Below, in pieces: positions 34,815 through 44,401 of a stretch of 64,000 nucleotides of DNA. A model generated the notes under the pieces. It searched no databases. It had not been told where the DNA came from and was given only the letters and a program-made list of their open reading frames with translations. The number at the start of each line of letters is the position of its first letter. The first letter of the stretch is position 1. Source of the stretch: CAZNKU01 sp045541135. Its GTDB lineage: Bacteria > Bacillota > Clostridia > Monoglobales > Firm-18. A program made the position numbers and the translations under genes. The stretch covers positions 27,296-91,295 of the forward strand of contig JAZQIO010000088.1 of the NCBI GenBank assembly GCA_045541135.1. The letters are read 5' to 3'.

Positions 34815-37775
34815 TTATAAACCTCCCCTTTCTTCAAGTGCGGCGGCAAGACTGCGAAGTCTTATTTTAACTGCACCGAGATTATTTATTTCATCAATTT
34901 TCAGCTGTGTATATATTTTTCCGCCATCCTCTAATATTGCCTTTACTTCGTCTGTTGTAATGGCATCTATACCGCAACCAAAGGATACAAGCTGTACAAG
35001 CTCGGTATTTTTATGGGTTGTTGCGTAGTTTGCGGCGTTGTAAAGACGTGAATGATATGTCCACTGATTAAGAACATCCACGTTTATTTTTTTATCAGTC
35101 ATAGGTATGCAATCTTCACTTACAACTACAAAGCCCAGCGAAAGCACAAGCTTGTCTATAAGATGACATATTTCAGGGTCAACATGATAAGGACGACCTG
35201 CAAGAATAATAACACGTTTGTTATTTTCTGCAGCAAATTCCATTGCCTTTTTACCTTCTTCCATTACGTCATTTCTCCACTTTTTGTATTCCGCACAGCC
35301 TTCATTTACTGCGGCAAAAACCTTTGTAAAACGAATATGAGAAAAGTTTTTGTTTATTATCTTATAAAGTCCTTTTGCAAACTCATAGTTGTTGTTAATA
35401 TTAAGGTAAGGTGCAATAAACTTAGTCTTCGAAAGTCTTTTTACATTAGACTTCAAAAGCTCGGAATAATATGCAACAACAGGGCAGTTATAGTGATTAT
35501 CTCCCGAATGTTCGTCAAAATTATATGTAAGACAGGGATAGAATATTGCATCCACACCCATATCCAGAAGTTCCTCTATATGACCGTGCATCAGCTTTGC
35601 AGGATAGCAAACAGTGTCCGACGGTATTGTATGCTGACCTTTGATATATGTTTTATGAGTTGAAAACTTACTGAATTTTACCTTAAAGCCAAGGTTTGTG
35701 AATATGGTATACCACAAAGGCGCCATTTCATACATGGAAAGAGCAAGGGGAATACCTATGGTTTCCTTATGTCCCTTTGGCTTTAAATCCAAAAGCTTAT
35801 TGCGTTTATACTCGTAAATATTCGGATAATTATTCTTTACCTCAGTTGCTCCCGCACCCTTTTCGCACTTGTTGCCGGAAATAAGACGTTTTCCGTCATT
35901 GAATATATTGATTGTAAGATTACAGCGATTTTCACAACCCTTACAGTTTACAGCCTTAACGGTCTGCGAAAAGCTTTTAACCTCTTCATACGAAAGAATT
36001 GTTGATTTTTCCTTTTTAACAGATTTCGCATAAAGAGCCGCACCGTAGGCACCCATAAGACCTGCTATTGCCGGACGAACAACATTTCTGCCTATTTCAG
36101 TTTCAAAGCTGCGTAAAATTGCATCATTTAAAAAAGTTCCGCCCTGCACAACTATATTTTGACCAAGTTCATCGGGATTATTGGCACGTATAACCTTATA
36201 AATAGCATTTTTAACTACGCTAATTGAAAGCCCTGCGGAAATATCGGATACATCAGCCCCGTCTTTTTGTGCCTGTTTTACTGATGAATTCATAAAAACA
36301 GTACATCTTGAGCCTAAATCAACAGGATTTTTGGCAGTAAGTGCAAGCTTTGCAAATTCTTCAACAGGATATCCTGCTATATTTGCAAAGGTTTCTATAA
36401 ACGAGCCGCAGCCTGATGAGCAGGCTTCATTAAGCATAATATTGTCTATTGCATTGTTATGTATTTTAAAGCACTTTATATCCTGACCGCCGATATCAAG
36501 AATAAAATCAACATCAGGCTTGAAATGACGTGCCGCATAAAAATGTGCCATTGTTTCAACTATACCGTTATCTACACCAAAGGCATGTTTGACAAGTTCT
36601 TCTCCGTAACCCGTTACGGTACCTGAAGCAATCTTTATTCTGTCTTTGCACATTTCGTATATCTTTATAAGCTCTGTTTTTATAACCTCTGTAGGATTAC
36701 CCTTATTTGAGCCGTAATAGCTGTATAAAATTTTATCCTCACTGTCTAAAAGTACAAGCTTTGTTGTTGTACTTCCGCAGTCTATGCCAAGGTATGCTTC
36801 TCCGGAATATGTATTAATATCCGAATTTTCAACAGTAGCCTTTTTGTGACGCTTTACAAATTCATCATATTCCTGTTCGTTTTTAAAAAGCGGTGGCAAT
36901 TTTGTAACGTTATCGCTTGAATAGCTTGCATTGTTAAGTTTATCTGTAATTTCATCAACAGTGTATTCTTCTGTATTTTTGTGAGCAAGCAAAGCACATC
37001 CCAAAGCAACGGAAACAAGAGCGTATTCCGGAAAAATAGCCTGAGAGGGTGACAAATCAAGTGTTTTTACAAAACGTTCCCTAAGACCCTTGCAGTAGTA
37101 CAAAGGACCGCCCAAAAACATAACATTACCCGAAATTTCATAACCCTGAACAAGACCTGAAATTGTCTGATTTACCACAGCCTGATAAATACTTGCGGCA
37201 ATATCTTCCTTCTTTGCACCCTGATTTATAAGTGGTTGAACATCGGATTTTGCGAAAACACCGCAACGGGAAGCAATAGAATATATTTTTTCGTGCTTTA
37301 AGCTAAGCTCATCCAAGGTATCGTTATCAACATTCAAAAGTGTAGACATCTGGTCAATAAATGCACCTGTACCCCCTGCACACGTACCGTTCATACGTTC
37401 ATCCGTAATGCCTTTAAAAAAGATAACCTTTGCGTCTTCACCGCCAAGCTCTATAACAACATCTGTTTCAGGAGCAAGAGTCTTTACCATTTCACCTGTG
37501 GCAAAAACCTCCTGAACAAAGTTTATACCCGTAGCGTTTGCAAGTCCTAAACCTGCTGAGCCGGAAATGCACACCTTTATTTTTTCATTTCCCGTTAAAT
37601 CCTTTATACGATTAACAAGCTCAACTGTCTTTTTACGTACCTCAGACATATGACGTTCATAGCAGCTGTATAAAAGCTTGCCATCTTTGATAAGTACAAC
37701 CTTAACAGTTGTAGAGCCGACGTCAATACCGAGTGTTATTCCTTTTATGTCGTTAAAAGTAAAATTTTCATGCAT
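34815..37775 (-). CDS. Double-domain acyl-CoA dehydratase activase-like ATPase (BcrA/BadF/HgdC type)
   Basis: A 986-residue protein with two ASKHA ATPase domains. Domain 1 (about 10-290) begins GIDVGSTTVKVV and has the cluster-binding GTCAGGTGAFIDQM near 132. Domain 2 (about 320-590) begins GIDCGSTTTKLVLL and has ACSSGCGSFIETF near 455. A short CKGCENRC motif near 640 and a DUF2229-like C-terminal half (about 650-986) follow. Such activases use ATP to push an electron into a 2-hydroxyacyl-CoA dehydratase-type partner. ATG at 37775 is preceded by GGTGAT; the ATG at 37793 has no ribosome site. It lies 97 bp after larE. The role of the double-domain subgroup is unknown. Confidence 0.82.
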   Translation of the reverse strand: MHENFTFNDIKGITLGIDVGSTTVKVVLIKDGKLLYSCYERHMSEVRKKTVELVNRIKDLTGNEKIKVCISGSAGLGLANATGINFVQEVFATGEMVKTLAPETDVVIELGGEDAKVIFFKGITDERMNGTCAGGTGAFIDQMSTLLNVDNDTLDELSLKHEKIYSIASRCGVFAKSDVQPLINQGAKKEDIAASIYQAVVNQTISGLVQGYEISGNVMFLGGPLYYCKGLRERFVKTLDLSPSQAIFPEYALVSVALGCALLAHKNTEEYTVDEITDKLNNASYSSDNVTKLPPLFKNEQEYDEFVKRHKKATVENSDINTYSGEAYLGIDCGSTTTKLVLLDSEDKILYSYYGSNKGNPTEVIKTELIKIYEMCKDRIKIASGTVTGYGEELVKHAFGVDNGIVETMAHFYAARHFKPDVDFILDIGGQDIKCFKIHNNAIDNIMLNEACSSGCGSFIETFANIAGYPVEEFAKLALTAKNPVDLGSRCTVFMNSSVKQAQKDGADVSDISAGLSISVVKNAIYKVIRANNPDELGQNIVVQGGTFLNDAILRSFETEIGRNVVRPAIAGLMGAYGAALYAKSVKKEKSTILSYEEVKSFSQTVKAVNCKGCENRCNLTINIFNDGKRLISGNKCEKGAGATEVKNNYPNIYEYKRNKLLDLKPKGHKETIGIPLALSMYEMAPLWYTIFTNLGFKVKFSKFSTHKTYIKGQHTIPSDTVCYPAKLMHGHIEELLDMGVDAIFYPCLTYNFDEHSGDNHYNCPVVAYYSELLKSNVKRLSKTKFIAPYLNINNNYEFAKGLYKIINKNFSHIRFTKVFAAVNEGCAEYKKWRNDVMEEGKKAMEFAAENNKRVIILAGRPYHVDPEICHLIDKLVLSLGFVVVSEDCIPMTDKKINVDVLNQWTYHSRLYNAANYATTHKNTELVQLVSFGCGIDAITTDEVKAILEDGGKIYTQLKIDEINNLGAVKIRLRSLAAALEERGGL

Positions 37776-37872
37776 AATATCACCATAAATCATTTTTTGC
37801 GAATTTCTACCTATTTAATATTATACTACAAAAAAAATCAAAATCAATATTTTAATAAAAATTTAACATTTT

Positions 37873-38688
37873 TCACAAAATTCTGTCCATGCTTCCGCTG
37901 ACAAAACCCTCCAAATCTAAAGTAACGTATAAAAAGCCAAGCTCTTTTACAAAGAGAATAATATCGTCTTTTTTATTTACAAGTAACGGTATATCTGATG
38001 AATCAACTTCTATTCTCGCAATTTTACCGTGAACACGAAGACGTACATTGTAAAAGCCTAAAGAACGTATGTACTCCTCGGCTTTTTCAACCTTTTTTAT
38101 TTCCTCATAATCAAGCTTCATACCATATTCAAACCTTGTTGCAAGGCAAGGTGTTGACGGCTTATTGCTTGCCGACACACTGTGTGCTTTCGCCATTTTA
38201 CGTACCTCTTCCTTTGTCATACCCACATCTGCAAGTGGGCTTAATATTCCAAGTTCAGCTATAGCCCTGATTCCCGGGCGGTACATACCAAGGTCGTCGT
38301 GATTTGTTCCCTCTATAATCACTTTTACACCTACCGTTTTTGCATAATCCTTTAACCTTGAAAACATATGTTTTTTACAAAGATAACATCTTTCCTTTGG
38401 ATTTTCTTCAATCCCGGCTTCACGCAGTTCGTCAATTTCTATGATTTTATGAATTACACCATATTTTTTTGCAATTTCTACCGTAAAGTTCTTTTCCTTT
38501 ACAGAATGTAACTTTGTGTGGAATGTAACTGCATAAACATTAGTTTTGTTTAATTTTGCACTTTCGGAGGCAAGTTTTAAAAGCAAACTGCTGTCTACGC
38601 CTCCCGAAAATGCTATTACAACATCATTTTTTGTGTAATTTTTCATTAAATTGGTCAATTTATGACATTTTTCATTAAAATTCATCAT
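37873..38688 (-). CDS. larE: Pyridinium-3,5-biscarboxylate sulfurtransferase LarE, three-cysteine type
   Basis: A 271-residue PP-loop ATPase that thiolates the precursor of the nickel-pincer cofactor of lactate racemase and related enzymes. The PP-loop is FSGGVDSS at residues 27-34. Cysteines C101 and C104 (ERCYLCKKH) and C181 (STPCLATR) form a three-cysteine set. In the literature LarE proteins with three cysteines carry a [4Fe-4S] cluster that delivers sulfur, whereas the L. plantarum form has one sacrificial cysteine, so the cluster type is likely here. The start overlaps the larC stop as ATGA. Confidence 0.92.
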   Translation of the reverse strand: MMNFNEKCHKLTNLMKNYTKNDVVIAFSGGVDSSLLLKLASESAKLNKTNVYAVTFHTKLHSVKEKNFTVEIAKKYGVIHKIIEIDELREAGIEENPKERCYLCKKHMFSRLKDYAKTVGVKVIIEGTNHDDLGMYRPGIRAIAELGILSPLADVGMTKEEVRKMAKAHSVSASNKPSTPCLATRFEYGMKLDYEEIKKVEKAEEYIRSLGFYNVRLRVHGKIARIEVDSSDIPLLVNKKDDIILFVKELGFLYVTLDLEGFVSGSMDRIL

Positions 38689-39926
38689 TGTTGCTCCATT
38701 TTTTTACAAGCATTTACCGCTTCACTATAAGCGTCCTGAAAGGAAATGCCGAATTTATCACATATTCCGGATATACTTTCGTATTCGGGATAATATTTTA
38801 TAGCGTTATTAAAACAACATTTTTTTACATTCACTGTACCATATTTGGTTGAAACCTCAATTATATCACGTTTTAAAACTGTTCTTTCAACCTTGTATCT
38901 GCGTATTCCAATTGTTGTTGTATGTTTAAATATTATTTCCTCTACCTTTGAAATATCCTTACCATCACACAAAACATTAAGCTCGTATGCAGGTCTGTTT
39001 TTCTTCATAAATACCGGTGTAAAGTAAATATCCTTTGCACCTGCCTCGAATACTTTTTTTACAATATAGCCCATTGCTTCTCCCGAACAATCATCTATAT
39101 TTGTTTCAAGCTTGTAAATTTCCTCATTTTCGGCGTCTTCTATTATCATAGCACGAAGAAGACTTGGTTTTTCATAATTTCGTTTTCCTGCACCTATACC
39201 AACATTTACTATATTAAAGCTTTCAGGTAATTTTTGTGATGTGCAAAGGGCGGCAACAATTGCAGCACCTGTAGGAGTTACAAATTCGCCTTTATATTCC
39301 GTTATATTAAGTTTTATGGAATATTTGCTTACAATATTCAAAACCGCAGGTACGGGAACAGGAAGCATTCCGTGCTGACAACGTACAAAGCCTGTACCTT
39401 CATACAAAACGGGAACTATAACATCTGTTATACCAAGATTGTCTGCGCATACGGCAACGGAAACAATATCTATGATAGAGTCTACCGCACCAACCTCATG
39501 GAATGCAACCTCTGTCTTGGGGACATTGTGGGCTTTTGATTCCGACTCTGCAAGTACATCAAATATTTTCAGGGAAATATTCTTGGCATTTTCACTTATG
39601 CCCGAATTTTTTATTATATCTGTAATATCCGAATATTTTCTGTGTTTATGATGATGATGGTGGTGATGCTCTTCTGCCTTATTTCCGTGAAGATAATCCA
39701 TATCGTGGTCGTGATTTTCGTGACATTCGTCTAAAACAACATTAAAATCATAAGCCTTTATGCCGTTTTTTAAAACATCCGTTATTTTAATTTCGTATCC
39801 CGAAAGCTTTAAGCTTTCTATTGCTTTTAAAAGCACATTTTTATCTGCCCCAAGGTCTAAAAGTGCCGCAACGGTCATATCACCGCTGATACCCGAAAAA
39901 CATTCCAAATACAGTTTTTTAGCCAT
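38685..39926 (-). CDS. larC: Nickel insertion protein LarC
   Basis: A 413-residue CTP-dependent enzyme that inserts nickel into the pyridinium dithiocarboxylate cofactor. The N-terminus KKLYLECFSGISGDM is the LarC signature. A histidine-rich loop at about residues 78-98 has seven consecutive histidines and probably binds nickel. GEFVTPTGAAIVAAL near 210 and NIDDCSGEAMGYI near 270 are family motifs. In Lactobacillus plantarum larC needs a programmed frameshift; here it is one open frame. ATG at 39926 lies behind GAAAGGG; an upstream extension to 39956 would overlap larB. Confidence 0.93.
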   Translation of the reverse strand: MAKKLYLECFSGISGDMTVAALLDLGADKNVLLKAIESLKLSGYEIKITDVLKNGIKAYDFNVVLDECHENHDHDMDYLHGNKAEEHHHHHHHKHRKYSDITDIIKNSGISENAKNISLKIFDVLAESESKAHNVPKTEVAFHEVGAVDSIIDIVSVAVCADNLGITDVIVPVLYEGTGFVRCQHGMLPVPVPAVLNIVSKYSIKLNITEYKGEFVTPTGAAIVAALCTSQKLPESFNIVNVGIGAGKRNYEKPSLLRAMIIEDAENEEIYKLETNIDDCSGEAMGYIVKKVFEAGAKDIYFTPVFMKKNRPAYELNVLCDGKDISKVEEIIFKHTTTIGIRRYKVERTVLKRDIIEVSTKYGTVNVKKCCFNNAIKYYPEYESISGICDKFGISFQDAYSEAVNACKKMEQQ

Positions 39927-39942
39927 ATTAATTACCCTTTCT

Positions 39943-40686
39943 CTATTTACAAGCAAGATGATTTATTTGTGATGCAATGTAACCTGCACCGTAGCCGTTG
40001 TCTATATTTACAACGGAAATTCCGTTGGCGCATGAGTTTATCATTGTAAGAAGTGCAGAAAGTCCTTCAAAACTTGCACCGTAACCAACGGATGTTGGTA
40101 CTGCAATAATCGGCTTACTTACAAGCCCGCCTATTACGCTGGCAAGAGCTCCCTCCATACCTGCAACCACTACTATGCAATTTGCCTTTTGTATTACATC
40201 TATTTTAGAAAGAAGTCTGTGCAAACCGCTTACACCTACATCATATACGCGTTCTACATCTGAGCCGAGATACTGAGCAGTTTGTGCAGCTTCCTCCGCT
40301 ACCGGAATATCTGCTGTACCTGCCGTACAGACTGCAATGTTGCCTACAAGCTTTTTGTTTTCTTTTTCTTTTTTTAATATTTTCGAAATACTATCGTATG
40401 TAATATCGGGAATTACAGCTTTTACAATATTGTACTGATGTTCCGTCGCCCGTGTACCGAAAACCTCACCATCTGCTTCATACAGCTTTTTATATATATT
40501 GACAAGATATTCGTCGGATTTACCCTGACAGAACACAACCTCATTTACCCCCGTACGTATTTTACGGTGAGTGTCAAGCTTGGCATAACCAAGCTCTTCA
40601 AAAGGTCTTTTGCGAAAGTAGCCTTCTGCCTCTTCAACAGTAATTTCATTATTCCTTAACTTTTCCAAAATTTCGTATATTTCCAC
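39943..40686 (-). CDS. larB: Pyridinium-3,5-biscarboxylic acid mononucleotide synthase LarB
   Basis: A 247-residue enzyme that carboxylates nicotinic acid adenine dinucleotide and hydrolyses it, starting nickel-pincer cofactor synthesis. The C-terminal half resembles PurE (AIR carboxylase): AVCTAGTADIPVAEEAA, then VVVAGMEGALASVIGGLV and PTSVGYGASFEGL. The GTG at 40686 follows AGAGGTGAT; the longer frame to 40725 has no ribosome site. First gene of the operon larB-larC-larE. No larA racemase is in this window, so the cofactor user must be encoded elsewhere. Confidence 0.93.
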   Translation of the reverse strand: MEIYEILEKLRNNEITVEEAEGYFRKRPFEELGYAKLDTHRKIRTGVNEVVFCQGKSDEYLVNIYKKLYEADGEVFGTRATEHQYNIVKAVIPDITYDSISKILKKEKENKKLVGNIAVCTAGTADIPVAEEAAQTAQYLGSDVERVYDVGVSGLHRLLSKIDVIQKANCIVVVAGMEGALASVIGGLVSKPIIAVPTSVGYGASFEGLSALLTMINSCANGISVVNIDNGYGAGYIASQINHLACK

Positions 40687-40715
40687 AATATCACCTCTGA
40701 AAACAACATATAATA

Positions 40716-40744
40716 ATTTTATCACACTATAATAAATTTTTCAA
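40716..40744 (-). promoter_or_regulatory. Promoter of the larB-larC-larE operon
   Basis: Minus-strand TTTCAA complement TTGAAA (40744-40739) and TAAAAT (40721-40716) with a 17-bp spacer, about 30 bases upstream of the larB GTG. Confidence 0.6.
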
Positions 40745-40747
40745 CAA

Positions 40748-40771
40748 AAAAGAACTCCGAAGAGTTCTTTT
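40748..40771 (-). terminator. Terminator after the lipoprotein gene
   Basis: AAAAGAACTC (40748-40757) and GAGTTCTTTT (40762-40771), ten perfect pairs with a CGAA loop and a T-run on the minus strand. It ends the symporter/acyltransferase/lipoprotein group just before the lar promoter. Confidence 0.85.
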
Positions 40772-40779
40772 AATTATAT

Positions 40780-41397
40780 TTATTCTATAGAGAAAAAGCC
40801 TATACTGTCCGTTTCATTATACAAAGCATAGCAGGACAGTGTATTTATATTATCCTCTTTATAATTATAACGATGTGGCCACCACATCAAAATATCATCG
40901 GAAAGGACTTCTACCGGTGTTGCATCCGTATACAAAATGTATTCTGTACCCTTAATTACTCCGTAAGGTTCTGAATATACATATTTGATGCTGTCATCAA
41001 TCCATTGGGTGTCCTTATCCTTTTGGGCAATTACTTCCGTAAAATTTAAGCTATAGGAATAATCGTCAATTTGTTTCGTAATTTCATATTTCCCGGAAAA
41101 TTCACATATGTAAACCGTGTATTCAAAACCCGGACCGGAGCTGCCAAGTTCGGAGTCGTAATAATCACCTACAAAAGTTCCGTCGTCTTTAAGGGTTATT
41201 TGTGTTCTCCAACCACCTGCACCGCTTGAAAAAACCATATTCATAGGAAATATATCAAGTTTTAGTGTGGTTTCTGTATTTTCTTCCGTTACCGGTTCCT
41301 GAGGGATAACTACAGGTTCTTTTTTACCGCAGCCTGCCAAAAAGCTTACACAAATAACAAAACAAAGCAGTAATAGAAACAATCTATTCTTTTTCAT
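40780..41397 (-). CDS. Lipoprotein of unknown function
   Basis: A 205-residue protein with an N-terminal hydrophobic signal and lipobox LAGC at residues 20-23, so it should be lipid-anchored on the outer face of the membrane. The mature part is beta-rich, has SSGAGGWRTQITLKDDGTF near residue 58 and is not a family I recognise. Its ATG lies inside the end of the acyltransferase gene (14-bp overlap), so translation is probably coupled. The two may act together at the cell surface. Confidence 0.75.
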   Translation of the reverse strand: MKKNRLFLLLLCFVICVSFLAGCGKKEPVVIPQEPVTEENTETTLKLDIFPMNMVFSSGAGGWRTQITLKDDGTFVGDYYDSELGSSGPGFEYTVYICEFSGKYEITKQIDDYSYSLNFTEVIAQKDKDTQWIDDSIKYVYSEPYGVIKGTEYILYTDATPVEVLSDDILMWWPHRYNYKEDNINTLSCYALYNETDSIGFFSIE

Positions 41398-42415
41398 ACT
41401 TAATCCCCCTTGTATAATTTTTGAACATTACACACAAAGTAACACTTATGGAATAAACAAGCACAAAGTTTATAAGATACATTCTGAGCTGTCCAAATGA
41501 AAATACATTTGATGTAAAGCCATTAACTGCGTATATTACAAACACGTGGAAAAGGAATATTGAAAAAGTTGCGTTGTTGATTTTTTCAAACAGTTCTGTT
41601 TTAAATAATTTTGACCTGTAAATTGTAAAAAGTCCATACATAAAAAGTATCATTGTATAAAGATACAAAAGGCGTACATAGTCAAGTACGGGATATGAAG
41701 CATTGTAATAGCTTGTGTTATACGCCATATATACGTCTGCAACAAGTAAAACCAAAGCCGCTATACCAAATTTCCAGAAATGAGTTTTTATAAATTCAAT
41801 AAACACATCGTAATACTTACCGCATACACAGCCTAAAATCCATACAAAAATGTACGATGTAAAAAGACCGTGATTATAGTAAAAGTTTATATGCAACAAC
41901 GACAAAATATCAGTAAGGTGGCAATAGCACACAATGTTCAAAACCGCTGCAACCGCAAGTAAACCAAACACATTTTTTGTGTTCAGCAATTTTCTCCACA
42001 GTGGGAAAAGCAAATAAAACTGCATTATAACAAATATAAAGTAAAAATGACTTTCACCGCTACCGAAGAGAATAAATTCCAAAAGCTGAGGTATGTTAAA
42101 TTCATAAAATCCTCTTGTAACCTCAAAAAGATAGTATATAACAACAAATATTAGATACGGTATATAAATTCTGCTGAATCTTCCCTTAATGTATTTGCGG
42201 TAGTCTATTTTTGAAGTATCCTTCAAAAACAGTTTAACAGATGACAAAAACACAAAACCGTGTACCGCGACTCCGCACATACGGTGAATAAAGAAAAGTA
42301 TTCTGCTTACGTGTTCAGTTGTATTATGTCCTGTTATAGGTGCCGCAGTTACATGAATAAAAATAACCATAAGACAAAACAGCACATTTAAAACGGAAAT
42401 TTCATTTTTCTTCAT
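41384..42415 (-). CDS. Membrane acyltransferase family 3 protein
   Basis: A 343-residue integral membrane protein with about ten helices. The N-terminus has VLFCLMVIFIHVTA with the catalytic-type histidine of the OafA/WecH (Acyl_transf_3) family, and GRFSRIYIPYLIFVVIYYL follows in the first 90 residues. Such enzymes O-acylate polysaccharides or peptidoglycan from acyl donors. The ATG at 42415 gives the usual MKKNEIS start; GTG at 42427 is an alternative. It overlaps the downstream lipoprotein gene. Confidence 0.82.
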   Translation of the reverse strand: MKKNEISVLNVLFCLMVIFIHVTAAPITGHNTTEHVSRILFFIHRMCGVAVHGFVFLSSVKLFLKDTSKIDYRKYIKGRFSRIYIPYLIFVVIYYLFEVTRGFYEFNIPQLLEFILFGSGESHFYFIFVIMQFYLLFPLWRKLLNTKNVFGLLAVAAVLNIVCYCHLTDILSLLHINFYYNHGLFTSYIFVWILGCVCGKYYDVFIEFIKTHFWKFGIAALVLLVADVYMAYNTSYYNASYPVLDYVRLLYLYTMILFMYGLFTIYRSKLFKTELFEKINNATFSIFLFHVFVIYAVNGFTSNVFSFGQLRMYLINFVLVYSISVTLCVMFKNYTRGIKYEKE

Positions 42416-42501
42416 AATTTTTACCACATTCTTATAGATTATATTTATATTCTAACATAAAAATATATTTTTTTCAACAATATTATATCAAAGGAAAATT
42501 C

Positions 42502-43875
42502 TCATGAACCGATTTTTTTACGATTTTTAAGTAAACCTATAAGCATAATTAATCCCGATACCAAAACACCTGCAAAAAGCGGGTCAAAGGGAAGAACCTT
42601 CCACAAATTAAACAGCAGTACGGTTAACGGTCCGAAAATTATTGAAAGACCTGCATAGGGATTTGAAACCCGTCCGGACAAAAATATTGCAAAGCACAGC
42701 GGAACAAAAACTGTTGCTCCCCGAAGTCCCATTGACATAAATGAAAAGTTTAATATGGTATCTCCTATTGGTCCCATTGACATAACGCATGCCAAAAGCA
42801 AAATGAAAATTGTAAGCTTATTTTCTGTCACTTTACAGTGATTTACACTGCTTTTAACCATAGGCAAAACATCTTTTCTTATAACAGATGCAATACCAAG
42901 TGCTAATCCTGCGCCCGTACCGACAACAGCGATAAACAAAGCTCCAAGCACTATGCCTCCCAATAGCGGTGGCATATATTCCGTTACAAAATAAGTAAGT
43001 GCAATTTTTGAAGTAATTTCCGGATGTACACTGCGCATAAAAAGTCCAACCAAAATTCCACCTATTCCTATAGGCGGAACAAGCACGGCACTTAAAAGTG
43101 CACCCTTAACTGCCTGTTTTTCTGAATTTGCCATAAAAATTGCCTGTGCATAGCTTTGGGTGGTAATGACACCCAGAATAAGCGAAAGACAAGCACCTAA
43201 ATCCTTGCCCATGCCACGTGCAAACAAGTTGTAAAATTGAATATTTTGTGGATTATCTATTTTATCAACACTTTCGAAAAAGCCCGACAAACCGCCGCAA
43301 AGATATAACACCAGAATACCCACAGACAGCATACTTACATAAAGTAAAAGCATTTTTAAAATTCCTACCAAGCCACTGCCCTTTACTCCGCCAAAAGCAA
43401 TATAAAGAATCATAATAATTGCAGAAAAAGTCAACGAAAGGTACAACGGCAAATTAGGAAAGACCACTGCAATAATGGCAGTTGACGCTATAAGCTGTGA
43501 AATTATACTTATAAAGCTTCCAAGTGACGAAAGTGCAGATGCCATTACACCTGTTTTACTTCCGTACTCACCTGTAATAAAGCCCATTAAGGTTGTATTG
43601 CCGCTTCTGTAAAATGGTTTTGCATATACCAAAGCCAAAATAAGGCAGGCAATACCTCCACCGAGAGTAAACCACCATGCACTCATACCGTATTGATAGG
43701 CAAGCTGTGCTGTGCCTATGGTTGAAGAACCGCCTACAAGAGTACCCATAATTGCACCTGCAACCACAAATGAATTTGCACCCTTTTTACTTTTAGCCAT
43801 TTTACCGGAAAGAACACTTACAACAACAAGAGTAATAATTGTAATTACAATTCCAATAATCATTTCTGTTTTCAT
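42502..43875 (-). CDS. Sodium:solute symporter (SSS) family transporter
   Basis: A 457-residue membrane protein with about 13 helices. The N-terminal FVVAGAIMGTLVGGSSTIGTAQL near residue 36 is the helix-1 sodium-site pattern of the family. GGIACLILALVYAKPFYRSG and GITTQSYAQAIF-type motifs occur later (SLILGVITTQSYAQAIFMA near 232). The substrate is not predictable. The start ATG follows AAAGGAG. It lies upstream of the acyltransferase gene with an 86-bp gap. Confidence 0.85.
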   Translation of the reverse strand: MKTEMIIGIVITIITLVVVSVLSGKMAKSKKGANSFVVAGAIMGTLVGGSSTIGTAQLAYQYGMSAWWFTLGGGIACLILALVYAKPFYRSGNTTLMGFITGEYGSKTGVMASALSSLGSFISIISQLIASTAIIAVVFPNLPLYLSLTFSAIIMILYIAFGGVKGSGLVGILKMLLLYVSMLSVGILVLYLCGGLSGFFESVDKIDNPQNIQFYNLFARGMGKDLGACLSLILGVITTQSYAQAIFMANSEKQAVKGALLSAVLVPPIGIGGILVGLFMRSVHPEITSKIALTYFVTEYMPPLLGGIVLGALFIAVVGTGAGLALGIASVIRKDVLPMVKSSVNHCKVTENKLTIFILLLACVMSMGPIGDTILNFSFMSMGLRGATVFVPLCFAIFLSGRVSNPYAGLSIIFGPLTVLLFNLWKVLPFDPLFAGVLVSGLIMLIGLLKNRKKIGS

Positions 43876-43936
43876 TATGATACTCCTTTCCGTAAAATCA
43901 ACAAATACATTCTAACACAAAAAAGAAAAAAAGACA

Positions 43937-43971
43937 ACAAAAAAACGGCACATCCGAAAGAATGTACCGTT
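43937..43971 (-). terminator. Terminator after the small membrane protein gene
   Basis: Arms at 43944-43955 and 43960-43971 around a GAAA loop. The minus-strand RNA gives a 12-bp stem with two G-U pairs, then a T-run; the plus strand has mismatches at those positions, so it favours the minus strand. Confidence 0.7.
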
Positions 43972-44017
43972 CAGAAAACTTTAATCAGTTAAGCTATGCA
44001 GTCAAGGAAATTATGTA

Positions 44018-44359
44018 TTAACGTATATAAGGCCATATAAAATCATCTGCACTTCCGGTTTTAGACCATACTGTTTGCTCCCATTTATCATACTTCCATT
44101 CACCGCTCTTTTTGGAAAAAGTTAATACATCACCACCCGTTCGATTTTTAGAAACATAGTAAACACGTGCATAAGTATCTGAATACTCTAATACTTTTAA
44201 ATATTCTATTTCTCCAATCATAGTGTTTTCCTGATATATCGTATTAAACTGATACCCATATTTATATGTTAAAATTTCGCATTTTAAAATTGCAATACCC
44301 CAAATCAACATAAACAGAACTATAAACGCCAAAAAAATTCTAAAGCAAATTTTTTTCAT
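44018..44359 (-). CDS. Small membrane-anchored hypothetical protein
   Basis: A 113-residue protein with an N-terminal hydrophobic helix (about residues 5-25) and a beta-rich outer domain with MIGEIEYLKVLEYSDTYARVYYV and a tryptophan-rich end. No family is recognised. ATG at 44359 has a perfect AGGAGG site seven bases away, so the longer frame to 44377 is rejected. Last gene (3' end) of the accessory island of short minus-strand genes. Confidence 0.65.
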   Translation of the reverse strand: MKKICFRIFLAFIVLFMLIWGIAILKCEILTYKYGYQFNTIYQENTMIGEIEYLKVLEYSDTYARVYYVSKNRTGGDVLTFSKKSGEWKYDKWEQTVWSKTGSADDFIWPYIR

Positions 44360-44401
44360 AATTAACCTCCTATTCAAATCCCAATAGCACTGTAACGGAA
44401 A

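Noticed and set aside
35052..35663. Plus-strand open frame (203 codons) inside the activase gene
   Set aside because: Antisense to well-supported domains of the activase, rich in Cys/Tyr/Phe without any motif, and without a ribosome site.
38685..39926. Programmed frameshift in larC as in Lactobacillus plantarum
   Set aside because: The frame is continuous from the N-terminal signature to the end, so no frameshift is needed.
33573..40686. A complete lactate racemase system
   Set aside because: larB, larC and larE are present but no LarA-like protein is encoded in the window, so only cofactor synthesis is claimed.
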